Part shown: positions 42,448 to 48,988 of the stretch, piece after piece
Layout of the letters: each line of letters begins with the position of its first letter
How positions within the stretch are numbered: position 1 is the stretch's first letter
Assembly (NCBI GenBank): GCA_910575155.1
Contig: CAJTDX010000026.1
Span: forward strand, 1-48,988
Source of the DNA: Lachnospiraceae bacterium
GTDB lineage: Bacteria; Bacillota; Clostridia; Lachnospirales; Lachnospiraceae
Length of the DNA: 48,988 bases
Reading direction: 5' to 3'
The notes under the pieces: generated by a model
What the model was told of the DNA's origin: nothing
What the model saw: only the letters and a program-made list of their open reading frames with translations
The model's database searches: none
Position numbers and translations under genes: made by a program

Positions 42448-42482
42448 AAGAACAGTTACCACTGCGTAGCTGTTCTTTTTTC
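42448..42482 (+). terminator. Intrinsic terminator after trxA
   Basis: AAGAACAG pairs with CTGTTCTT and is followed by a T run. Confidence 0.75.
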
Positions 42483-42562
42483 AGTTCCGGCAGAGAGGCT
42501 GATCTGCAGCCGGCGTTCTGTTTCATTTTTATTCAAATCAGAAAATATTTCCATAAAAGCAG

Positions 42563-42591
42563 TTGACAATTAAAGTAAAGTGTATTAACAT
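42563..42591 (+). promoter_or_regulatory. recA promoter
   Basis: TTGACA (42563-42568) and TAACAT (42586-42591), spaced 17 bases. A LexA-type box begins 6 bases downstream. Confidence 0.7.
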
Positions 42592-42596
42592 GTAAA

Positions 42597-42610
42597 CGAA
42601 CATGAGTTCG
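42597..42610. promoter_or_regulatory. SOS (LexA) box before recA
   Basis: CGAACATGAGTTCG matches the Gram-positive SOS box core GAAC-N4-GTTC exactly, just downstream of the recA -10 element, as expected for LexA repression. Confidence 0.85.
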
Positions 42611-42629
42611 CAAAAAAAGGAGAATGGAT

Positions 42630-43790
42630 ATGGCAAAAGAAGATAAATCAAAAGTATTAAATATTCCGGGAACAAAGGAAGAGAAATTAAAAGCGCTGGA
42701 TGCGGCCATTGCCAAGATTGAGAAAGATTACGGCAAAGGTTCTGTGATGAAGCTGGGGGATTCGGCCCGCAACATGAATGTGGAAGCCATTCCCACAGGA
42801 TGCCTTAGCCTGGATCTGGCGTTGGGGGTAGGGGGAGTGCCCAAGGGAAGAATTATAGAGGTTTACGGTCCGGAATCCAGTGGTAAGACCACAGTGGCAT
42901 TGCATATGGTTGCAGAGGTTCAGAAAAGCGGCGGGATCGCGGGGTTTATCGACGCCGAACATGCGCTGGACCCGGTATATGCCAGGAATATCGGCGTAAA
43001 TATTGATGAATTATATATTTCCCAGCCGGACAATGGAGAACAGGCGCTGGAGATTACAGAGACCATGGTGCGTTCCGGAGCTGTGGATATCGTAATCGTG
43101 GATTCCGTGGCGGCTTTGGTTCCCAAGGCGGAGATCGATGGAGATATGGGAGATTCCCATGTGGGACTGCAGGCCCGTCTGATGTCCCAGGCATTGAGGA
43201 AGCTGACGGCGCTGATCAGCAAGACGAATTGTATCGTGATTTTCATCAATCAGCTCCGTGAGAAAGTGGGCGTGATGTTCGGCAGTCCCGAGACTACGAC
43301 CGGAGGACGCGCTTTGAAGTTTTATTCCTCCGTCCGTCTGGATGTAAGAAGAATCGAGACTTTGAAACAGGCGGGAGAATTTATCGGCAACCGTACAAGG
43401 GTGAAAGTGGTTAAGAATAAAGTGGCTCCCCCCTTCAAAGAAGCGGAGTTTGATATTATGTTTGGCCAGGGAATCTCAAGAGAAGGCGATCTTTTGGATA
43501 ATGCGGTGAATCTGGGAATTATAAATAAATCCGGAGCATGGTTTGCCTATAACGGCGTAAAAATCGGACAGGGCAGGGAGAACGCCAAGAAATATCTCAC
43601 AGAGAATGAAGAAGTGTTCCGGGAAGTGGAAGAGAAGGTGAGAGAGAAGGTTCTGGCAGGTGAAGAAGACAGACAGGACGCAGAGCCGGAGAAAGTGAAG
43701 GAAAAAGAGAAAACGGCGTCTGAAAAATCCGCAGAAAAAGAAGCGGAGCCTGAAAAGCCTCAGAAAAAAGAAACCGCCTCGGAGAAATAG
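42630..43790 (+). CDS. recA: Recombinase A
   Basis: A 386-residue recombinase and co-protease of the SOS response. Walker A is 'GPESSGKTT' (about residues 79-87), with 'FIDAEHALD', Walker B '[10 protein letters not shown]', loop L1-L2 region '[21 protein letters not shown]', given here only by its ends 'INQLREKVG' and 'ETTTGG', and a long Lys/Glu-rich tail (about residues 345-386). ATG 42630 lies 7 bases from AGGAG; ATG 42624 is too close. SOS control is indicated by the box at 42597. recX follows 165 bases later. Confidence 0.97.
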   Translation: MAKEDKSKVLNIPGTKEEKLKALDAAIAKIEKDYGKGSVMKLGDSARNMNVEAIPTGCLSLDLALGVGGVPKGRIIEVYGPESSGKTTVALHMVAEVQKSGGIAGFIDAEHALDPVYARNIGVNIDELYISQPDNGEQALEITETMVRSGAVDIVIVDSVAALVPKAEIDGDMGDSHVGLQARLMSQALRKLTALISKTNCIVIFINQLREKVGVMFGSPETTTGGRALKFYSSVRLDVRRIETLKQAGEFIGNRTRVKVVKNKVAPPFKEAEFDIMFGQGISREGDLLDNAVNLGIINKSGAWFAYNGVKIGQGRENAKKYLTENEEVFREVEEKVREKVLAGEEDRQDAEPEKVKEKEKTASEKSAEKEAEPEKPQKKETASEK

Positions 43791-43837
43791 TTTGCGCGCG
43801 TGCGAAAGGTATGATACCGCCAGGGCGGCCGCGCTCA

Positions 43838-43934
43838 GCGCGTCAAAGCGTGCAGTCCCCTCAAGATGGAGAGCGCAGGGCTGTTGAGGCGGATTTGCTT
43901 TGACTGCGCGTCAGACGGCTGGACAGGGCGTCTG
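43838..43934 (+). other. GC-rich structured spacer between recA and recX
   Basis: The 165-base gap is much richer in GC than its surroundings. GCGCGTCAAAGC (43838-43849) can pair with GCTTTGACTGCGCG (43897-43910), enclosing CCTCAA/TTGAGG (43859-43864 and 43884-43889). A second stem CAGACG/CGTCTG (43912-43934) follows, ending near the recX ribosome binding site. No coding motif is seen. It could set the recA:recX ratio by termination or processing. Confidence 0.45.
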
Positions 43935-43955
43935 TTAAAAAGAAAGGGAAACAGG

Positions 43956-44561
43956 ATGCAGATCACGCAGATTGCAGAGCTGGATAAAAAGCGAGTGAAA
44001 ATCCGTCTGGAAGACGGAACATGCTTTACATTGTATAAAGGTGAAAAAAGACGGTATGGCCTGGCAGAAGGAGAAGAGATTTCCGGGGAATTGTACCAGG
44101 AAATCTGTCAGGAAATTCTCATAAAGCGGGCAAGAAAAAGAACGATGCATCTTTTGGAACGGATGGACCGCACAGAATGGCAGCTAAGGCTTAAGCTAAG
44201 CCAGGGATATTATCCGCAGGATGTCATTGAAGACGCGATTGCCTATGTCAGGGGATATCATTATCTGGACGACCTGCGCTATGCACAGAATTATGTGAGG
44301 AATCAGCAGGAGCGCAAAAGCCTGCGAAAAATCCAGATGGAGCTGCTGGGAAAAGGAATTGCAAAGAATCTGATTGAGCAGGCGTTGGAAGAAGAATATC
44401 AGCAGGAGAATGAACGGCAATTAATTTTAAAATGGGTGGAAAAGAAGCATTATTCCTCTGAGACGGCAGATTTAAAAGAGAAGCAGAGAATGTATCAGTT
44501 TTTAATGAGGAAAGGTTTTCATTCCGGCGACATATTGCATGTACTAGACTACTTGACATAA
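43956..44561 (+). CDS. recX: Regulatory protein RecX
   Basis: A 201-residue, mostly helical protein of three tandem three-helix units ('RTMHLLERMDRTEWQLRLKL', 'YVRGYHYLDDLRYAQNYV', 'GKGIAKNLIEQALEEEY'), which binds RecA filaments and limits their activity. ATG 43956 is preceded by AAAGGG at suitable spacing; the frame is open further upstream through the structured spacer but without a start signal. Position after recA supports the call. Confidence 0.93.
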   Translation: MQITQIAELDKKRVKIRLEDGTCFTLYKGEKRRYGLAEGEEISGELYQEICQEILIKRARKRTMHLLERMDRTEWQLRLKLSQGYYPQDVIEDAIAYVRGYHYLDDLRYAQNYVRNQQERKSLRKIQMELLGKGIAKNLIEQALEEEYQQENERQLILKWVEKKHYSSETADLKEKQRMYQFLMRKGFHSGDILHVLDYLT

Positions 44562-44703
44562 AGAGGAAAAAAGTATAAAATCAGTATGTTGTTATTCATG
44601 TCCTTAGGCTGCATATCATGGGTGTAGTTTATTGTATATGACATATTAGAAACGGAAATGTTTTGCTATATGTACAATGAAAACTAAATAAGGAGGTGCT
44701 CCT

Positions 44704-46260
44704 GTGCCAGAATTTTTAATCGCTGTAGTTGCTGCAGTAGTCACGTTAATTATAGCAGTACCTATTACTTACTTTTCTACGGTTGCTTACCGCAAACGTG
44801 TGGCGGATTCCAAGATTGGAAGCGCTGAGGAAAAAGCAAGGGAAATAATAGATGAAGCTGTAAAGGCTGCTGAGAATAAAAAGCGGGAATCCATGCTGGA
44901 GATCAAGGAAGAGTCCATTCGCAGTAAGAATGAGATTGACAAGGAAATCAAAGAACGCCGGAATGAGATTCAGCGCAACGAGCGGCGCATTATCCAGAAA
45001 GAAGAAAATCTGGATAGGAAATTGGAGTCGATCGAGAAGAAAGAAGCAGGCTTTGCGGCAAAAGAAGAAGAGATTAACAGGCAAAAAGCAGAAGTTGCAA
45101 AACTACACGAAGAGCGCGTACAGGAACTAGAAAGAATCTCAGGATTAACCTCTGAACAAGCAAAAGAATATCTCCTGAAAATGATTGAAGACGATGTGAA
45201 GCTTGATACTGCAAAATTAATCAAAGAACTGGAAATCAAAGCGAAAGAAGAAGCGGGGAAGAAGGCAAAGGAATATATCGTGACTGCGATACAGAAATGT
45301 GCCGCGGACCATGTGTCTGAGACAACAATTTCCGTTGTTCAGCTTCCAAACGACGAGATGAAGGGAAGGATTATCGGAAGGGAAGGCAGAAATATCAGAA
45401 CACTGGAAACAATGACAGGTGTGGATCTGATTATTGACGATACGCCGGAAGCAGTAATACTTTCCGGATTTGATCCTATTCGCCGGGAAGTGGCCCGTAT
45501 TGCTTTGGAAAAGCTGATTGTGGATGGACGTATTCATCCGGCAAGAATCGAAGAAATGGTAGAAAAAGCACAAAAAGAAGTGGAAACCATGATTCGGGAG
45601 GAAGGAGAAGCAGCGACTCTGGAGGTTGGAGTGCATGGAATTCATCCGGAACTTGTCCGTCTGCTTGGCAAGATGAAGTTCAGGACAAGCTATGGTCAGA
45701 ATGCATTGAAGCATTCGATCGAAGTGGCGCAGCTTTCCGGATTGCTGGCAGCAGAAATCGGCGTGGATGTAAGACAGGCAAAGCGCGCTGGCTTACTTCA
45801 TGACATTGGAAAGTCTGTTGACCATGAGATGGAAGGTTCTCATATTCAAATCGGTGTGGACTTATGTAGAAAATACAAAGAAAGCGCTACTATTATCAAT
45901 GCAGTGGAAGCACATCATGGAGATGTAGAAGCACAGTCTCTGATTGCATGTCTGGTACAGGCGGCGGACGCCATTTCAGCAGCCAGACCGGGAGCAAGAA
46001 GAGAAACGTTAGAAACATATTCAAACAGATTGAAGCAGTTGGAAGATATTGCGAATGGTTTTCAGGGAGTGGATAAGTCTTTTGCTATTCAGGCAGGAAG
46101 AGAGATTCGGATTATGGTGGTTCCGGATCAGATTAGCGATGCTGATATGGTGCTGTTAGCACGGGATATTTCAAAACAGATTGAAAATGATCTGGAATAT
46201 CCAGGACAGATAAAAGTCAACGTAATTCGTGAATCGCGTGTAACTGATTACGCCAGGTAA
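44704..46260 (+). CDS. rny: Ribonuclease Y
   Basis: A 518-residue membrane-anchored endoribonuclease central to mRNA turnover. It has an N-terminal membrane segment (residues 2-24), a long charged coiled coil (about 30-200), a KH domain ('[17 protein letters not shown]'), an HD domain with H366-D367 ('[12 protein letters not shown]'), and a C-terminal domain. GTG 44704 is the start, 7 bases after AAGGAGGTG. A terminator follows directly. Confidence 0.97.
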   Translation: MPEFLIAVVAAVVTLIIAVPITYFSTVAYRKRVADSKIGSAEEKAREIIDEAVKAAENKKRESMLEIKEESIRSKNEIDKEIKERRNEIQRNERRIIQKEENLDRKLESIEKKEAGFAAKEEEINRQKAEVAKLHEERVQELERISGLTSEQAKEYLLKMIEDDVKLDTAKLIKELEIKAKEEAGKKAKEYIVTAIQKCAADHVSETTISVVQLPNDEMKGRIIGREGRNIRTLETMTGVDLIIDDTPEAVILSGFDPIRREVARIALEKLIVDGRIHPARIEEMVEKAQKEVETMIREEGEAATLEVGVHGIHPELVRLLGKMKFRTSYGQNALKHSIEVAQLSGLLAAEIGVDVRQAKRAGLLHDIGKSVDHEMEGSHIQIGVDLCRKYKESATIINAVEAHHGDVEAQSLIACLVQAADAISAARPGARRETLETYSNRLKQLEDIANGFQGVDKSFAIQAGREIRIMVVPDQISDADMVLLARDISKQIENDLEYPGQIKVNVIRESRVTDYAR

Positions 46261-46262
46261 AA

Positions 46263-46304
46263 TGTAAGACCGTCAACAGTTTTTGTTGGCGGTCTTACAT
46301 TTTA
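46263..46304 (+). terminator. Intrinsic terminator after rny
   Basis: TGTAAGACCG and CGGTCTTACA form the stem, with an inner CAAC/GTTG pairing and a TTTTA tail, starting just after the stop codon. Confidence 0.85.
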
Positions 46305-46338
46305 CCGGTATTTTAGCGATAGAAATGGAGGTAATTGA

Positions 46339-46884
46339 ATGGAACAGACATTGATTAAGCGGGTAAAGAGAGTTTTGGAGCATGAAGGCTCTATTTTGGA
46401 TTTTTATTCAGACTATATGGAATTGCCGGATGGAAAAACAGAAAAATGGGATTATGTGGAGCATCGCAAAGGGGCTGCCGCCGTAGTACCGGTATTGCCG
46501 GATGGAAGGATCCTGATGGTACGCCAGTATCGGAACGCCTTAGAACGGTTTACGCTCGAAATACCTGCCGGCTCCAGAGATTCAGCGACAGAACCTACTG
46601 TGGAATGCGCTTCGAGAGAATTGGAAGAAGAAACTGGCTACCGTTGCGAGCATCTGGAGTTTTTGCTGTCACTCAGAACCACCGTGGCGTTTTGCAATGA
46701 AATGGTGGATGTATATGTGGCGCAAAACCTGATACCGTCTCAGCAGCATTTAGACGAAGGAGAATTTATTGATCTGGAGGCGCACACATTAGAAGAACTC
46801 TGCGAGCAGATTTACCAGGGAGTGATCCAGGACGGCAAGACAGTGGCGGCGATCATGGCGTATAAAAACAAATATCAGAGATAA
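46339..46884 (+). CDS. NUDIX hydrolase (ADP-ribose pyrophosphatase type)
   Basis: A 181-residue enzyme expected to hydrolyse ADP-ribose or a related nucleoside diphosphate linked compound. The NUDIX box reads 'PAGSRDSATEPTVE' then 'ASRELEEETGY' (R93, E94, E97, E98), where the usual second Gly of 'AGG' is Ser. The upstream 'VRQYRNALERFTLEIPAG' is typical of the NudF group. GGAGG lies before ATG. It lies between rny and spoIIM and is probably the first gene of a short unit with spoIIM. Confidence 0.9.
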   Translation: MEQTLIKRVKRVLEHEGSILDFYSDYMELPDGKTEKWDYVEHRKGAAAVVPVLPDGRILMVRQYRNALERFTLEIPAGSRDSATEPTVECASRELEEETGYRCEHLEFLLSLRTTVAFCNEMVDVYVAQNLIPSQQHLDEGEFIDLEAHTLEELCEQIYQGVIQDGKTVAAIMAYKNKYQR

Positions 46885-46952
46885 AATTTGGAAGCGGAAT
46901 AATTTTTTGTACGAGACCTGCATATGATGATAGAAAAAAGAATGGGAAACGT

Positions 46953-47588
46953 ATGAAAAAGATAGTAAGTCTGTGGATGAGACGAAAGAAAGGAAATTTT
47001 GATAACAGAGCCTTGTGGGTGCATATCATGCAGGGGATTTTTTTAGGTGCGTTTGCAGCGGGCGTTTTTATGGCGAACCTAATGGGAAGGGAAGCAGTTT
47101 CGAACGCAGGGATTCTCAACGACTATTTTGTGGAGAAATTCCAGTACACAGAAATAAACGGTGAAAATCTGTTTTTTTATATTCTCGGAGAACGCATTCC
47201 ACTGCTTTTGTTTCTCTGCTTCCTTGCCTTTACGTCTCTGGGCGTCATAGCAGGAATACTGGTTCTTGGCTGGCAGGGATTTTCCATAGGGTTTATGTTG
47301 TCGGCGGCGATCGCCAAATATGGGATAAAAGGGATTTTGCTGGCGCTGGGAGGATTGTTTCCGCAATATCTGTTTTATGCGCCGGTGTATGTCCTCTGCT
47401 GTTGGATGACGGTCTATATCCGCCAGCGTTTGCTTAGAGACAGGCAGGAGCAGGAGAGAGACAAAAGATATACTTATGTGGCAGGGCTGCTGATAACAGC
47501 GGGACTGTTTGTTGTATTTATTACAGGTATTTTTCTGGAAAGTTACATAAATCCTGTTATTTTGAAAAAAATATTGAATTTTTTTTAA
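46953..47588 (+). CDS. spoIIM: Stage II sporulation protein M
   Basis: A 211-residue membrane protein with about five hydrophobic segments. It has the SpoIIM pattern 'GIFLGAFAAGVFMANLMG', 'FTSLGVIAGILVLGWQGFSIGFMLS' (ends shown) and 'LALGGLFPQYLFYAPVYVL'. In Bacillus SpoIIM forms the DMP engulfment complex with SpoIID and SpoIIP. The start context is weak (GGGAAACGT). No terminator T tract is obvious after it, and the fold-back element at 47741 lies downstream. Confidence 0.9.
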   Translation: MKKIVSLWMRRKKGNFDNRALWVHIMQGIFLGAFAAGVFMANLMGREAVSNAGILNDYFVEKFQYTEINGENLFFYILGERIPLLLFLCFLAFTSLGVIAGILVLGWQGFSIGFMLSAAIAKYGIKGILLALGGLFPQYLFYAPVYVLCCWMTVYIRQRLLRDRQEQERDKRYTYVAGLLITAGLFVVFITGIFLESYINPVILKKILNFF

Positions 47589-47740
47589 AAATTATTTACA
47601 AGATATAGGATATGGACGGAGGGCTTTCAACGACATCTTGTAGTGTGCGGAAATCTCATGAAAAACTGTTAAAAATACCGTTTGCTTTTCCATAAAAAAG
47701 TTATTATAATGTAACCTATCAGAAAATACGGGATATGTTA

Positions 47741-47906
47741 CTAGTGTCTTGTCTCGTTGATATTTAGTGAAATCGCGCAGGATATTTGTTCATCTGCAAG
47801 GCGGATTTTCGACGGCGTAGCGGTGGCTACGGCTAGAAAATCTAACACGGCAGATGGGCAAATAGACAAGTGAGTTTGGCTAATTATCAACGAGCCAAGA
47901 CACTAG
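47741..47906. mobile_element. 166-bp fold-back (MITE-like) element upstream of xerD
   Basis: The first 22 bases are the reverse complement of the last 22 with one mismatch, and both ends are CTAG. Further inner pairs (CATCTGC/GCAGATG, ATTTTC/GAAAAT, CGTAGC/GCTACG) make almost the whole element a long imperfect palindrome centred near 47823. It has no coding capacity. It ends 20 bases before the xerD start codon, so its hairpin would fall in the xerD leader if transcribed from upstream. Confidence 0.8.
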
Positions 47907-47925
47907 AAGACGGGGTAGTTGATTT

Positions 47926-48810
47926 ATGACAGATGAGATTCAGAGATTTATTCAGTATATGAAAGAGGTTCGCAGGACTTCGGAAAATACGGCGGTGTCC
48001 TATGAACGTGATTTGAAGAAAATGGATCAGTATTTTGCAGAACAGGGAGTGCAGAATGTAGAGCAGATTACAGTTACTGGCTTGAGTTCTTACATTTTAT
48101 TTTTGGAAAAGCAGGGAAGGAAACCGGCGACCATTTCCAGGAATGTTGCTTCCTTGAAAGCGTTCTTTCAGTATCTGCAAAAAGACGGATCTTTGAAGCA
48201 GAATATTGCGGAGCAATTGAAAGCGCCCAGAGTGGAGAAAAAAGCGCCTGCCATATTGTCTGAGGAAGAGACCGTTCGTCTTTTGAATCAGGCAAGAGGG
48301 GATTCGCCGAAAGAACTTCGGGACAGGGCAATGCTGGAATTATTATATGCTACGGGAATCCGGGTATCGGAGCTGGTTTCTTTGAAGCTTTCAGATATTA
48401 ATTTGCAGATGGAGTATATTGCCTGCAGGGACGGCGGCAAAGAACGGGTGATTCCGTTCGGAAAAGTGGCGAAGCAGGCTTTGGAGCGGTATTTACGGGA
48501 GGGGAGAGTTCCCCTGCTGGCTGAGGCGGAAAGCGCATATCTGTTTACGAATTGTTCCGGACATGCCATGAGCCGTCAGGGATTTTGGAAGCTGGTAAAA
48601 TCGTATGGCAAAAAGGCGGGCATTACAGGGGAACTGACGCCGCATACATTGCGGCATTCTTTTGCGGTACATTTGGTCAGCAATGGAGCCGATATCCATT
48701 CTGTGCAGGAAATGCTGGGACATGCAGATATTTCCACTACGCAGATGTATGCGCAGATTGGACAGAACAGACTGCGGGAGGCATATACAAAGGCGCATCC
48801 CAGAGGATAA
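47926..48810 (+). CDS. xerD: Tyrosine recombinase XerC/XerD
   Basis: A 294-residue site-specific recombinase that resolves chromosome dimers at dif. It has an N-terminal SAM-like DNA-binding domain (residues 1-90, 'MKEVRRTSENTAVSYERDL') and a catalytic domain with R146 ('ATGIRVSEL'), H240 and R243 ('HTLRHSF'), H266 ('LGHAD') and nucleophile Y275 ('MYAQI'). The full catalytic set is present. The site before ATG 47926 (GGGG) is weak. No mobile-element cargo is nearby, so a chromosomal role is favoured over an integrase. Confidence 0.93.
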   Translation: MTDEIQRFIQYMKEVRRTSENTAVSYERDLKKMDQYFAEQGVQNVEQITVTGLSSYILFLEKQGRKPATISRNVASLKAFFQYLQKDGSLKQNIAEQLKAPRVEKKAPAILSEEETVRLLNQARGDSPKELRDRAMLELLYATGIRVSELVSLKLSDINLQMEYIACRDGGKERVIPFGKVAKQALERYLREGRVPLLAEAESAYLFTNCSGHAMSRQGFWKLVKSYGKKAGITGELTPHTLRHSFAVHLVSNGADIHSVQEMLGHADISTTQMYAQIGQNRLREAYTKAHPRG

Positions 48811-48848
48811 AAAAGAGTTCGCAACTGTTTGATGCGAACTCTTTTTTT
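48810..48848 (+). terminator. Intrinsic terminator after xerD
   Basis: AAAAAGAGTTCGCA pairs with TGCGAACTCTTTTT around a 9-base loop, followed by further T residues. Confidence 0.9.
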
Positions 48849-48988
48849 ATAGGAAATTCCTTCGTATTCCCTATAAACTTCCATGCTTCGGCTCTTAGCA
48901 CCACCATAAATGAAACAGGTTCATGTATACATTTATTTTTCTGTCATTTTCATGTATATTAATGATGACGGCAAAAATCGTTTTTTAC

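Noticed and set aside
47926-48810. Integrase of a mobile element paired with the fold-back element
   Set aside because: The protein has standard XerC/D length and motifs, and no att repeats or cargo genes are visible. Proximity to the element looks incidental.
48849-48988. Possible gene start at the right edge
   Set aside because: The last 140 bases hold no ribosome binding site followed by an open frame with recognisable content on either strand.

Overview
The window looks like a chromosome segment from a spore-forming, low-to-moderate-GC Firmicute of the class Clostridia, most likely a gut Lachnospiraceae member. The evidence is a complete spoIIIAA-AH operon, spoIIM and a PdaA-type cortex deacetylase, strong AGGAGG ribosome binding sites, LytTR/GHKL two-component pairs, and a Gram-positive SOS box before recA. 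I cannot name a genus. No rRNA, tRNA or CRISPR array was seen.

Layout. (1) 0-2.6 kb: a gene-poor start, then a secreted BspA-like leucine-rich-repeat protein. (2) 2.7-9.1 kb: a frameshifted small HTH gene, then a LytTR regulator, GHKL kinase, lipoprotein, three membrane proteins and an ABC ATPase. This resembles peptide-responsive or bacteriocin-immunity ABC modules. (3) 9.2-20.0 kb: a sucrose or fructan utilisation locus. A LacI-type repressor diverges from GH32, an MBL-fold protein, PTS EIIBCA, HPr, Enzyme I, an amylosucrase-like GH13, fructokinase and a Crh-like HPr paralogue. The locus has its own EI/HPr phosphorelay. The first HPr keeps the catalytic His but not the regulatory Ser; the last gene keeps the Ser but not the His. 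(4) 20.0-31.5 kb: a patchwork of PadR/DUF1048 remnants, a frameshifted Fn3-like secreted protein, two more LytTR/GHKL systems, a coiled-coil hypothetical protein, a TetR regulator, a wrecked acetolactate synthase carrying a small inverted-repeat element, a split ABC transporter and a wrecked MATE gene. (5) 31.5-48.9 kb: intact core genes: spoIIIAA-AH, prfC, pdaA, a KdpDE-like two-component pair, trxA, recA, recX, rny, a NUDIX hydrolase, spoIIM and xerD. A 166-bp fold-back element sits directly before xerD.

The main contrast is between regions 2-4, where at least eight genes carry nonsense codons, frameshifts, internal deletions or insertions, and region 5, where every gene reads through cleanly. 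This suggests real decay of accessory genes, although some single-base lesions lie in homopolymers and could be sequence errors. The most unusual observations are the complementary pair of HPr proteins in one operon, a perfect 20-bp inverted repeat inside the LacI coding sequence whose 35-bp centre stays open in frame if flipped, and two fold-back elements that both end in CTAG.
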